A stretch of DNA of 44,630 nucleotides. Source: Chloroflexota bacterium. GTDB lineage: Bacteria > Chloroflexota > Anaerolineae > Anaerolineales > Villigracilaceae. The stretch is from NCBI GenBank assembly GCA_016234535.1, contig JACRBH010000016.1, positions 1 through 44,630 on the forward strand, in the 5' to 3' direction. Below, piece by piece: positions 16,179 to 23,439 of the stretch (within the stretch, counting starts at the first letter, position 1; each line of letters begins with the position of its first letter). Under the pieces are notes generated by a model that worked only from the letters and a program-made list of their open reading frames with translations, was not told the origin of the DNA and did not search any database. The position numbers were made by a program, and so were the translations under genes.

Positions 16179-17366
16179 ATGAACAGTCTTTGGGATATTT
16201 TATCGGTGGCAATCGGCGTTAGTTTTGTTTTCATGATCCTGAGTCTTTTGAATTCGTGGGTGCAGGAATACATCGCATCGTTGTTCTCCCTGCGGGCCGA
16301 AAACCTGGCAGACATCCTGCAAAATATGCTGGAGCCGGATGCGCCCAAACTCAATGGCAAAAACAGAGTGTACATGCCATTTCCAGACAGCGATGACCGC
16401 GCCATGAAGTTGATCGAAAAGAATCCCATTTTGCGGTTTTTGAAGGGGAAATTTGGCGGAAGCGTCGAGCAGTTTACAAGAACCGCTGTCACCCGTTTTG
16501 GAAGGAGAATGGTGACGCAATATGGCGGGAGCGGCGGCGGCGAGATTGCCCTGAAACTGGAGATCAACCCAGTCCGCGCCTTCTACGAACATCCCATTAT
16601 CTACTCCCTTTCGAAGCCGGGCGCAATGCCTTCCTACATCCCCAGCAATGACTTTACCGTGGCATTATTCGACCTGTTGAACAAGGCAGGGAAGGAAGGC
16701 GATGCTTCGCAGGATAAGATCACAATCGACAACATCAGGAAGGGAATCGAGAATATCAATCAGCCCGCATTAAAGGCCCGCTTGAAATCCCTGCTGGATA
16801 CCGCCCAGATCAACAAAAAGGATGAGTCGCCGGTTGACATCGAGGATTTTCGGAACACAGTCACTAACTGGTTCGAAGAGACAATGACCCGCGGCAGGGG
16901 CTGGTATAAGCGCAAAATGCAGTCCATCGCCGTTATGTGCGGATTGGTGATCGCAGTCATCCTGAATGCGGATACGCTTGGCTTGTCAATTGCGCTATGG
17001 CAAAATGCCATCCTGCGCGAGTCGGTTTCACAGGCGGCGGTTGTTTATGCCGAACAGGGGGATAACGCCAACGCAAAGGAAGCCCAGCAGCAACTGCTTA
17101 ACCTGGGACTGCCCATTGGCTGGTCCTTTGAATTTGCAGACCGGAACTCGGCCACTACGGATGACCCGCGCGACTTCCCTTCGACGGCTGGTGGCTGGGC
17201 CGCCAAAGTCATTGGTCTTGTGCTGACGGGTTTTGCGATCTCACAAGGCTCGCAGATCTGGTTTGACTTGATGAACCGCCTGATCAACCTGCGTTCTTCC
17301 GGGCTGAAACCGGAAGCCGAGGATTCATCAGCCAAAGCCAAGGCAAAGGAAAAAGAAGAGCCGTAG
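16179..17366 (+). CDS. Membrane protein of unknown function
   Basis: 395 residues from ATG 16179, chosen because TTGGAGGA lies 5 bp upstream. Hydrophobic segments are near residues 6-26 (ILSVAIGVSFVFMILSLL), 262-285 and 342-360. Between the first two is a long soluble region with a Gly-rich stretch. The final part (GLVLTGFAISQGSQIWFDLMNRLINLRSSGLKPE) resembles the C-terminus of a widespread uncharacterised membrane family ending in 'FWFDLLNKxxNLRSAG'. The tail is highly charged (SSAKAKAKEKEEP). It is monocistronic between two terminators. Function unknown. Confidence 0.8.
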   Translation: MNSLWDILSVAIGVSFVFMILSLLNSWVQEYIASLFSLRAENLADILQNMLEPDAPKLNGKNRVYMPFPDSDDRAMKLIEKNPILRFLKGKFGGSVEQFTRTAVTRFGRRMVTQYGGSGGGEIALKLEINPVRAFYEHPIIYSLSKPGAMPSYIPSNDFTVALFDLLNKAGKEGDASQDKITIDNIRKGIENINQPALKARLKSLLDTAQINKKDESPVDIEDFRNTVTNWFEETMTRGRGWYKRKMQSIAVMCGLVIAVILNADTLGLSIALWQNAILRESVSQAAVVYAEQGDNANAKEAQQQLLNLGLPIGWSFEFADRNSATTDDPRDFPSTAGGWAAKVIGLVLTGFAISQGSQIWFDLMNRLINLRSSGLKPEAEDSSAKAKAKEKEEP

Positions 17367-17388
17367 TCGTTACATTTTTACCGAAGAG

Positions 17389-17458
17389 CCTGACATGTTT
17401 ATCCGCATCCATCGACTTTAACAACGGCGCGGATAACATGTCAGGTTTTATGTTTTTT
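17389..17458 (+). terminator. Long-stem terminator
   Basis: Arms CCTGACATGTTTATCCGC (17389-17406) and GCGGATAACATGTCAGG (17429-17445) pair over about 17 bp with one bulged T, followed by TTTTATGTTTTTT. It ends the transcript of the unknown membrane protein. Confidence 0.8.
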
Positions 17459-17857
17459 AACTGATGGCTTTGATATATCTTTCAGCAGAACGTTTCACTG
17501 CCGCTTTTGCGTCTGTCTCCATAATGGAATCCCACCAGCCGCCATAGAGGCGGTCAAATTCAAAAGGTTCGACGGCCCGAACGATGCGCTGAATAGCACG
17601 CGTGTTTAGTGGAATCATGTTCGGATAACTGTACATAAAACTGACATAGCGCCTGTCCTGCGCGAGTTGAATCGTATCGCCTGTTAATAAGGCGCCGCGG
17701 CCATCTGCGCCCTGCGGCCAGTGCAAAACGTCAGAACCGGGGAAGTGTCCGCCACAGCGAACAAGTGTCAGCCCAGCCGGAAGCGGAAGCGTTTCTCCGC
17801 CCCAAAATTGGAAAGCAGAATCAGGCCGCATGACATAGTCCCGATTATCCGTGTGCC
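17457..17857 (-). pseudogene. Truncated metallo-beta-lactamase-fold hydrolase (C-terminal part only)
   Basis: The readable frame gives NRDYVMRPDSAFQFWGGETL, CGGHFPGSDVLHWP, LLTGDTIQL and a C-terminal region that match the second half of an MBL-fold protein, including a late metal-ligand His and Asp. The N-terminal half with the HxHxDH motif is absent. Going upstream, sequence that still fits the family continues to about 17850 and is then replaced by a palindrome (GACGTGGAACGTC at 17868-17880) and other repeat remnants, with a stop in frame near 17888. An ATG at 17831 could start a 124-residue fragment, but it would lack the active site. I read it as a relic broken by repeat insertion or deletion. 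Confidence 0.7.
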
Positions 17858-18000
17858 AGCCCCGCCCCGACGTGGAACGTCTGGGCTACACCTACAAAAT
17901 CGGCTCAAGCCGATTAATCCGTTTCCGTCCGTGAGTCCGTGACAGAGTCCGTTGACAACCTCACGCGGACATGACCCATCATTAATCAGCCCCTCGAACT
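17858..18000. repeat. Repeat remnants at the broken MBL gene
   Basis: Contains a hairpin around GACGTGGAACGTC (17868-17880), an inverted pair ATCGGCTTGAGCCGAT-like (17899-17915), and CCGTCCGTGAGTCCGTGAC, related to the CCACGGATTTCAC repeat at 11883. No coding signal seen. Confidence 0.45.
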
Positions 18001-18003
18001 CAA

Positions 18004-18040
18004 TAAAAAACACTGAACAGTTAGCCCAGTGTTTTCTCGT
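18004..18040 (-). terminator. Bidirectional terminator-like hairpin
   Basis: AAAACACTG and CAGTGTTTT pair over 9 bp across an 11-nt loop, with T-rich sequence after the stem on the minus strand (TTTTTTATT) and a weaker tract on the plus strand. It could end a minus-strand transcript covering 18020-18250. Confidence 0.6.
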
Positions 18041-18245
18041 TCTTCACGTCGTTCGGGTTGAAACTTACTCAGCACATGGAAGCACTCTGTGCTAATTACG
18101 CCAGTCCACGCCAGTGAACTTTCACGTCCTAAAGGTTTTCTCTGCGAACAGCCGTTGAGTCTGGCAGGGCAATTTTGCAAATAGAGTCGCGAGTCAGAAA
18201 AAGAAACCTTTGGGGTCCGCCTAAAAATTCGTTCTTTATTTCGAG
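18020..18245 (-). ncRNA. Candidate structured RNA or 3' UTR, unidentified
   Basis: A 225-bp stretch without a convincing gene, between the stop of the beta-propeller lipoprotein gene and a terminator hairpin. On the minus strand a closing stem can form between CCAAAGGTTT (near 18205-18214) and AAACCTTTAGG (near 18127-18137), with local hairpins TTGCAAAATTGC, GTGAAAGTTCAC and AGCACA...TGTGCT. I could not match it to 6S, tmRNA, RNase P, SRP RNA or a known riboswitch. It may only be a structured 3' UTR. Confidence 0.25.
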
Positions 18246-18252
18246 AAAAAAC

Positions 18253-19467
18253 TTACGGCCCCCACTTCATTTCCATTGCAAAAGGCAGGAGTGAGATGAT
18301 TCCCTTTTGTCCATCAATATAAACCAACTCTGCCGCGCCGCCTTGATAGACTGCCTGGATCGGCGCATTGGCTACGATCACAAAACTGGCATCGGGGGCC
18401 CAAAGCGCTTCGTTCATATTCTCAAAGGATTCCGGACGTAACACGATCCTGTTCGTCACACCATCCGCCGCAGAGCGGACAAGCCGCACCGGCGCGCGAT
18501 TGACAAATTCATTGTTATTCGGCAGGCTTACAAAGAAGAAATATAACTGACCATCAGGTGCAAGATATGGCGCATCGGCAAAGTTAAATGTGCCGTTGCC
18601 AGGGTCGCCGTTGATAAGAGTGGTGACATTGCCAGTGGCCGAGTCTACGCGCCATAAACCGGGGCCGTACATGCCGATGCTGGCATAGCCCGCAAAAAGC
18701 GCGGAACCGTCGGCTGTCCAATTGGTTCTGCCGCAGCAGATGAACGCGCCTTCGCTTCCATTCAAGCGGACGAGCGCATTGCCGTTCGGGTAATAGATCG
18801 CCGCAGATGCGCCTTCATAATATCCAACCGTAATGACAAGCTTGCTTCCGTCGGCGGTATATTCTTCGGGACGGTATAGTTCCTGCGGGACTAAAAAGCC
18901 ATTTCCTATATCGTTAATCTGATCTGCAAGCACGTTATTGTATTGACCTGAAACAATCGAATAGAAATTCAGGCCCTTGTAACCGAAGGCAATAGTCTGT
19001 CCATTGGGTGACCAGACGGGGCTGCTGATGTTAGTAAGGAATGGATTATTTTCATCACTCGGCCCCCCATCCACAACCATACTGCGATTGCTCCCATCTG
19101 CATTCACTGTGAGTAGCTGATTATTGGAAACATAAACCACACTTCCGTCCACGGACGAGACATCGTAATCTTCCACTTTGGCGGGTTCAAAAGTGAGCTG
19201 CGTTACGGTCTTGCCGTCTTTTTCAAGGCGATACACCTGCGCCAGCCCGGCCCCGTCGTTGCTGAGAAAATACATCGAATGCGGGAGCAGGTCCACGGTC
19301 AGGGGTTGAGGCGTTGCACTGATCTCGGGCGCAGGTACTGTGAGGGCGGCAAATGTCGAAGCGACGATTGTCTCCACATTGGCGGGAGTTGTCCCGCTGA
19401 CAGGATTCGCGCACGCAAGCGTTATAAGAAATAAAGCCGATAAAGCAAAGAGAAATCGCTTTTTCAT
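18253..19467 (-). CDS. Beta-propeller lipoprotein (PD40/TolB-like repeats)
   Basis: 404 residues from ATG 19467, chosen because a lipoprotein signal starts there (MKKRFLFALSALFLITLAC, lipobox LAC). The mature protein has repeated PD40/WD40-like blades: VWSPNGQTIAFGY, NWTADGSALFAGY, APYLAPDGQLYFFF and ALWAPDASFVIVA. It should be a lipid-anchored propeller outside the membrane, used for protein or ligand contact. The start codon lies 1 nt after the stop of the c-di-AMP receptor gene, so the two are almost certainly translated from one message. Ligand unknown. Frames upstream of 19467 only read through the receptor gene. Confidence 0.82.
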   Translation of the reverse strand: MKKRFLFALSALFLITLACANPVSGTTPANVETIVASTFAALTVPAPEISATPQPLTVDLLPHSMYFLSNDGAGLAQVYRLEKDGKTVTQLTFEPAKVEDYDVSSVDGSVVYVSNNQLLTVNADGSNRSMVVDGGPSDENNPFLTNISSPVWSPNGQTIAFGYKGLNFYSIVSGQYNNVLADQINDIGNGFLVPQELYRPEEYTADGSKLVITVGYYEGASAAIYYPNGNALVRLNGSEGAFICCGRTNWTADGSALFAGYASIGMYGPGLWRVDSATGNVTTLINGDPGNGTFNFADAPYLAPDGQLYFFFVSLPNNNEFVNRAPVRLVRSAADGVTNRIVLRPESFENMNEALWAPDASFVIVANAPIQAVYQGGAAELVYIDGQKGIISLLPFAMEMKWGP

Positions 19468-19468
19468 T

Positions 19469-19729
19469 TTAGATCTGCTCGAAATGCTGGACGGGCACAA
19501 CAAATAGCGTAGCGCGCTTTTTATCAGGGGAAGATGGCAGGGCATCGTGCGCAACTTTAATGGCGGCATCCACCTGCGTATCCTCCACGCCCAACAGCAT
19601 GGTGACAACGCCGCTGCGCATAAAGCCGCCCGTGGATGCGACCCGTGTTACGCGGAAGTTACCCGCTGTGAATGCCTGTGTCAGCGTGTCGGCGTCGTGA
19701 TCCTGCACAATAATAATGATCATTTTCAT
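19469..19729 (-). CDS. PII-like cyclic-di-AMP receptor (DarA/PstA family), short-loop form
   Basis: 86 residues. It follows the DarA/PstA fold closely: MKMIIIIVQDHDADTL, NFRVTRVASTGGF (TGGF at 33-36, part of the nucleotide pocket), GVVTMLLGVEDTQVD and the end ATLFVVPVQHFEQI. Members bind c-di-AMP as trimers. The long B-loop seen in Bacillus and Staphylococcus homologues, usually ending in GGATVF, is shortened here to PSSPDKKRATLF, so affinity or partner may differ. AGGAGAG precedes the ATG. The next gene, a propeller lipoprotein, starts 1 nt after its stop. c-di-AMP is known to control osmotic and ion balance, fitting the transporter and osmolyte genes nearby. Confidence 0.88.
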   Translation of the reverse strand: MKMIIIIVQDHDADTLTQAFTAGNFRVTRVASTGGFMRSGVVTMLLGVEDTQVDAAIKVAHDALPSSPDKKRATLFVVPVQHFEQI

Positions 19730-19745
19730 GGTGATCTCTCCTAGG

Positions 19746-19834
19746 CGTCATTGCGAGTTGCTCTTTGGCGAAGCAATCTCACGTTCTGAAAGGGGGATTG
19801 CTTCGTCGGGAAAAACGCCCTCCTCGCAATGACG
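19746..19834. repeat. MITE-like repeat CATTGCGAGG family, copy 4
   Basis: The best-preserved ends: CGTCATTGCGAG on the left and CTCGCAATGACG on the right, with GAAGCAATCTC and GATTGCTTCGTCGGG inside. 89 bp, between the two c-di-AMP receptor genes. Confidence 0.88.
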
Positions 19835-19840
19835 AAAAAA

Positions 19841-20176
19841 TTATATTTGTTCGAACCGTTCGACAGGCAAAGCGAACACAGTCGCGCCGCCCACAGTGAC
19901 GGGCACAGGTGCGGGCATTGGCATGGGCGAGCCTTCGAGCGGCAGAGTCAAATACTCGATACGCTGGCGGCATGAATTTTGCAGCGCCTCCAGCGCATCT
20001 TTTTCTTTTTCAATGGGCAGGCCGATCAGAAGCGTAACGTTGCGCCTTCCCAAAAATCCACCTGCGCTGGAAAGGTATGTCACCGTTGCGCCAATGGATT
20101 GTATGGCGCGGGTGGCCGATTCAAAGTCCTGGTCCTGGACGACCGCCATCAATAATAAATGGATTGGATTTTCCAT
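19841..20176 (-). CDS. PII-like cyclic-di-AMP receptor (DarA/PstA family), long-loop form
   Basis: 111 residues from ATG 20176, chosen for AAAAGGAGAATCAAT upstream; codons further up read into a repeat. It keeps VVQDQDFESATRAI, a diverged pocket SSAGGFLGRRNVTLLIG, NSCRQRIEYL, a Pro-rich loop with PMPMPAPVPV and the full VGGATVFALPVERFEQI end, matching the long B-loop form of c-di-AMP receptors. It is a clear paralogue of the 86-residue protein downstream, and a repeat element separates the two. Two different c-di-AMP sensors side by side suggest division of labour or a mixed trimer; the latter is speculation. Confidence 0.85.
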   Translation of the reverse strand: MENPIHLLLMAVVQDQDFESATRAIQSIGATVTYLSSAGGFLGRRNVTLLIGLPIEKEKDALEALQNSCRQRIEYLTLPLEGSPMPMPAPVPVTVGGATVFALPVERFEQI

Positions 20177-20242
20177 ATTGATTCTCCTTTTGATAAAAAG
20201 CCGCCTCCTGCTTCGCCTTGAACTGATTCTGTTTCGAGGATA

Positions 20243-20330
20243 TGTCGTTGCGAGGAGGGTGTTCTTCCCGACAAAGCAATCTCCTGTAAAGCTGGAGATT
20301 GCGCCAGCGCGCAAGTCAGGTGCGAATGAT
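20243..20330. repeat. MITE-like repeat CATTGCGAGG family, copy 5 (degenerate right arm)
   Basis: Left arm TGTCGTTGCGAGGAGGG and internal AAGCAATCTCC/GGAGATTGCGC are intact; the right end has drifted (CGCGCAAGTCAGGTGCGAATGAT). It lies between the antiporter stop and the receptor gene. Confidence 0.7.
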
Positions 20331-20394
20331 AATTAGATATTATCAGATGTCAGTGGATGATTCAACCTTTCGGGTGTTTCACCTTACACACATA

Positions 20395-21684
20395 TTACAT
20401 CCATCGAAATGCAATAAGATACAGGATGCTTGCGATGGCGCAGGTGACCAGCATGACCGGCAAACCGCGCTTGCTCCAAAGCTTTGCTGTAATTGGTGCG
20501 CGTGTTTTTTCCGAAAGCGTGGTCACGATAATATTAGCAGTTGAACCGATGATCGTTCCGCTCCCGCCGAAACCTGCGCCAAAGGCAAGCGCCCACCAAA
20601 GTGGCGTGATATCCATGCCTGATTCGCCCAGTCCTTTGATGACTGGGATCAACGCAATCGTAATCGGGACATTATCCACGACTGCGGAAAGAGCGGCTAC
20701 GACCCATATCAACCCAACTCCAAACAGGACCGGTGGAACAACGGAAGCCTGTTCCAGCAAGCCAACAATTGCTTCCATTACGCCAGCATGTTCCAATCCG
20801 CCAACCATTACAAAAAGCGCGCCAAAGAAAATGAGTACGCTCCATTCAATGCGCTTAAGAACTTCCTCAATATTAGGCTGCACCCATACCAAGGCAATCG
20901 CCGCCGCCCCCAATGCGACCATTGACGGACTGATGTGCAGCGCATGATGGACAAAGAAAAACAAGACAGCGCCGCCCAGCACAATCAATATACGGCGTGC
21001 AATCAAAGGTTCATTGAGTGTCTCGGCAGGATTGAGGCGCATAATGGCCTTTACACTGCGCGGTCGTTTCGATAATTCCTTCTTAAATAGATATTTCAAC
21101 AAAAATAATGCGCCTGCCCAAGAGACCAGCACGATTGGCATGGAATAGATCAAAAAGTCGTTGAAGGAAAAACCTGCGGCAGAGCCGATCAACACATTGG
21201 GCGGATCACCGACCAGGGTTGCCACGCCGCCTGTGTTTGATAGCAAGGCCTCGGAGACTAGAAATGGAAGGGCGCTGATGCCCACGATTTCACATATAAG
21301 AATGGTCACCGGTGCGATAAGCACAACAGTAGTCACATTATCCAAAAACATCGAAAGGATGGTAGTGATGACCCCCAGCAAAATGAACAGGCGGGTTGGG
21401 TTTCCTTTCGATGAACGCGCTGCAAGCACCGCCAGATATTGAAAGAACCCCGTCGGCTCTAACATGGCAACGAGAATCATCATGCCGAGCAAAAGACCGA
21501 GCGTGTTGAAGTCAATTGCCTCCAGAGCAGCTTCCTCGGAATAAAAGCCAAGAATTCTTCCCAACGCCACCATCAAGGCCGCACCCGCAATAGCGGTTAT
21601 GGCCCGGTTGAGCCTTTCGGAAAAGATCAGAATCAAACTGCCGAAGAAGATGCTGCTGGAGATGATTGCAGGAACCACCGTCAT
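20395..21684 (-). CDS. NhaD/ArsB-type ion antiporter
   Basis: 429 residues with about 11-12 hydrophobic segments. Family landmarks of the ion-transporter superfamily are LGMMILVAMLEPTGFFQYLAV, MFLDNVTTVVLIAPVTI, the paired GGVATLVGDPPNVLIGSAAG, and a mirrored second half with DNVPITIALIPVIKGL and AFGAGFGGSGTIIGSTANII. These proteins move Na+/H+, arsenite or dicarboxylates; the NTGGVATLVGDPPN form is typical of NhaD and ArsB branches. Its ATG overlaps the stop of the CBS gene (ATGA), so translation is coupled, and the CBS protein may regulate the transporter. Neighbouring c-di-AMP receptors favour Na+/H+ exchange, by inference. Confidence 0.85.
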   Translation of the reverse strand: MTVVPAIISSSIFFGSLILIFSERLNRAITAIAGAALMVALGRILGFYSEEAALEAIDFNTLGLLLGMMILVAMLEPTGFFQYLAVLAARSSKGNPTRLFILLGVITTILSMFLDNVTTVVLIAPVTILICEIVGISALPFLVSEALLSNTGGVATLVGDPPNVLIGSAAGFSFNDFLIYSMPIVLVSWAGALFLLKYLFKKELSKRPRSVKAIMRLNPAETLNEPLIARRILIVLGGAVLFFFVHHALHISPSMVALGAAAIALVWVQPNIEEVLKRIEWSVLIFFGALFVMVGGLEHAGVMEAIVGLLEQASVVPPVLFGVGLIWVVAALSAVVDNVPITIALIPVIKGLGESGMDITPLWWALAFGAGFGGSGTIIGSTANIIVTTLSEKTRAPITAKLWSKRGLPVMLVTCAIASILYLIAFRWM

Positions 21685-22142
21685 TTATCCGCCTTGAACC
21701 ACGTGGAAAGAATTGCCGTGCCGATATCCACACGCGATGTGATGCCCATCAGTTTTCCTTCCTTGGAAACGACGGGCATGTCGTGCTGATTGTGTTGTAT
21801 CAGCAACGCGTAGGCGCGCAACAAACCGCAATCTTCCTCAACAGTGACGGCGGGTTTCATCAATGTTTGGACGGTTTTGTTCAGGGTTTTTGCTGAAGGA
21901 TGTATATCTTCCACCGCGCCGAAATCGTGGACAAAATCCACATCTGCGAGAAATGTAACGAAATCGGGCAGTTCAAGAGTGAGCATATCGCGCATCCCAA
22001 TCACGCCAACAGGCTTATCGTCATCATCCACAACAGGCAGTAAGCCAATATGCTTTTTGACAAAGATGTTCGCCGCTTCGCGTATAGTCGTTTTTATATG
22101 GATGGAAACAACGTTGTGTTTCATACAGGATGTTACATTCAT
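21681..22142 (-). CDS. CBS-domain pair protein
   Basis: 153 residues made of two CBS motifs: MKHNVVSIHIKTTIREAANIFVKKHIGLLPVVDDDDKPVGVIGMRDML and a second ending HDMPVVSKEGKLMGITSRVDI. CBS pairs bind adenosyl nucleotides (AMP, ATP, sometimes c-di-AMP) and gate transporters. The four-base overlap with the following antiporter gene makes it a likely regulatory subunit. TTGGAGA lies before the ATG. In other bacteria c-di-AMP binds certain CBS pairs in osmolyte and Mg2+ transporters; whether that holds here is unknown. Confidence 0.9.
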   Translation of the reverse strand: MNVTSCMKHNVVSIHIKTTIREAANIFVKKHIGLLPVVDDDDKPVGVIGMRDMLTLELPDFVTFLADVDFVHDFGAVEDIHPSAKTLNKTVQTLMKPAVTVEEDCGLLRAYALLIQHNQHDMPVVSKEGKLMGITSRVDIGTAILSTWFKADK

Positions 22143-22229
22143 AGGTTCTCCAAAGGACTTCGAGTTTTATTCAACGAACACTTGATTCCTTGATTTTCAA
22201 TTTTAATCACAAAGCAATAATTCCTGCGG

Positions 22230-23324
22230 CTATTGCAAGAATTTACCCTGCTGCTTGGCGCGTAATGACTGAATTGCAACCACAACCAGCGCCAAAAATG
22301 TGGTTGGGGCAAAAAACACAACAAACAATTGCAGCGCAGGCAACGCTGAACTTTCTGCGGCGCGCAGGGTGATAAAAATTAAATAAAGGACATAATATGA
22401 CAGCAATAACCCGCCTTCGATGCGCGAAATACGGCTGTCAATATAGAAAATTGGCAGAGTTACCAGGGCAACAAAAACCATGACGGGAAGGTCAAACTGC
22501 AAGACTCGTTCGACGACTGAAATGCCATCAGGAGAAACAACTGCGCCAAGCCCCAATACGCCAAGCAAGTTAAAGATATTGCTTCCAACCGCGTTACCGA
22601 CAGCGATGTCGCTTTCTCCTTTGAGGGCGGCGATCACAGATGTGGCCACTTCAGGTAATGACGTTCCAATTGCAACAATCGTCAAGCCGACCACCAGTTC
22701 ACTTACTCCCAGCGCTTTGGCGATTTGAACAGCGGAATCTACCAGCCAATTCGAACCCAATACAAGCAGACCAAGACCGGCAAGGATAAGGAGGATATTT
22801 GTAAAGGCGCTTTTTATTGTGCGTATTTCAGTTTTTGCATATTCTTCAGCATACTCTTTTTGCACTTCCCTGCTTTCGGTGCGGCTTTGTTTCAACGCAA
22901 AGACTATATACACAACCAGGAGCAACAAAAGAATCAACCCGTCGATTGCGCCAAGATTTCCATCAAATACAAGCGCCAGCGTTAGCAAGGATGCCCCCAG
23001 CAGAATGGGGGCGTCTTTACGAATTAATTGTTCCGCGATCACGATTGGAGCGACAATGGATGTAACGCCAAGAATAAAGAGGATGTTGAAGATGTTGGAG
23101 CCAAGCACATTACCAAGGGTCAAATCTCCCTGGCCGTTTGCTGCAGATTGGATCGAAACAGCGATCTCAGGCGATGCCGTTCCAATGGCTACAATTGTCA
23201 AACCAATGACGAGTGGAGAAACGCCTAACGCCGAAGCAATATGCGAAGAGCCGCGCACTAGCAGATCGGCGCCGAGGATCAAAATAATGAGTCCGGCAAT
23301 AAATAGAAGAATGGTGATTGTCAT
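22230..23324 (-). CDS. CaCA-family Na+/Ca2+ (K+) exchanger, YrbG-like
   Basis: 364 residues with about ten hydrophobic segments and the two inverted alpha repeats of the family: GLTIVAIGTASPEIAVSIQSA with GNVLGSNIFNILFILG in the first half, and GLTIVAIGTSLPEVATSVIAA with GNAVGSNIFNLLGVLG in the second. The acidic residues of the GTSxPE motifs bind cations. It should expel Ca2+ (or another cation) in exchange for Na+ or H+. Its promoter region shares a two-block element with the osmolyte operon at 29811. GGGAG precedes the ATG. Confidence 0.93.
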   Translation of the reverse strand: MTITILLFIAGLIILILGADLLVRGSSHIASALGVSPLVIGLTIVAIGTASPEIAVSIQSAANGQGDLTLGNVLGSNIFNILFILGVTSIVAPIVIAEQLIRKDAPILLGASLLTLALVFDGNLGAIDGLILLLLLVVYIVFALKQSRTESREVQKEYAEEYAKTEIRTIKSAFTNILLILAGLGLLVLGSNWLVDSAVQIAKALGVSELVVGLTIVAIGTSLPEVATSVIAALKGESDIAVGNAVGSNIFNLLGVLGLGAVVSPDGISVVERVLQFDLPVMVFVALVTLPIFYIDSRISRIEGGLLLSYYVLYLIFITLRAAESSALPALQLFVVFFAPTTFLALVVVAIQSLRAKQQGKFLQ

Positions 23325-23345
23325 GTTTGTACTCCCATGATGAAA

Positions 23346-23381
23346 TTTTATACCATGACTTTTGCTGCGTGTGATTAATTC
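23346..23381 (-). promoter_or_regulatory. Promoter-like element shared with the osmolyte operon, copy 1
   Basis: On the minus strand a GAATTAA block (23375-23381) and a block AAAGTCATGGTATAAAA (23346-23362) lie with the same spacing as at 29811-29846. TGGTATAAA reads as an extended -10 box. Distance to the CaCA start codon is 22 bp. An alternative-sigma promoter (GAATTAA, 15 bp, GTCA) is another reading. Confidence 0.55.
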
Positions 23382-23387
23382 TGTTTT

Positions 23388-23423
23388 AAAAAGAGACAGT
23401 CACCTGCGAGGTGACTGTCTCTT
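23388..23423 (-). terminator. Rho-independent terminator / GTGACAGTCAC repeat, copy 2
   Basis: A perfect 15-bp stem AAGAGACAGTCACCT/AGGTGACTGTCTCTT with a 3-nt loop, followed on the minus strand by TTTTT. It lies just after the stop of the gpgS fusion gene and ends the osmolyte operon. Confidence 0.8.
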
Positions 23424-23439
23424 GGCGTACTCTCATCTC

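Noticed and set aside
17768..18013. 81-codon frame overlapping the MBL relic
   Set aside because: It runs through repeat remnants and has no family resemblance or ribosome binding site.
18020..18245. tRNA, tmRNA, 6S or SRP RNA in the gene-free region
   Set aside because: No T-loop consensus, CCA end, SRP tetraloop region or other class-defining sequence was found.
19468..19608. Longer start for the beta-propeller lipoprotein
   Set aside because: The extension overlaps the c-di-AMP receptor gene in another frame and would bury the lipoprotein signal.
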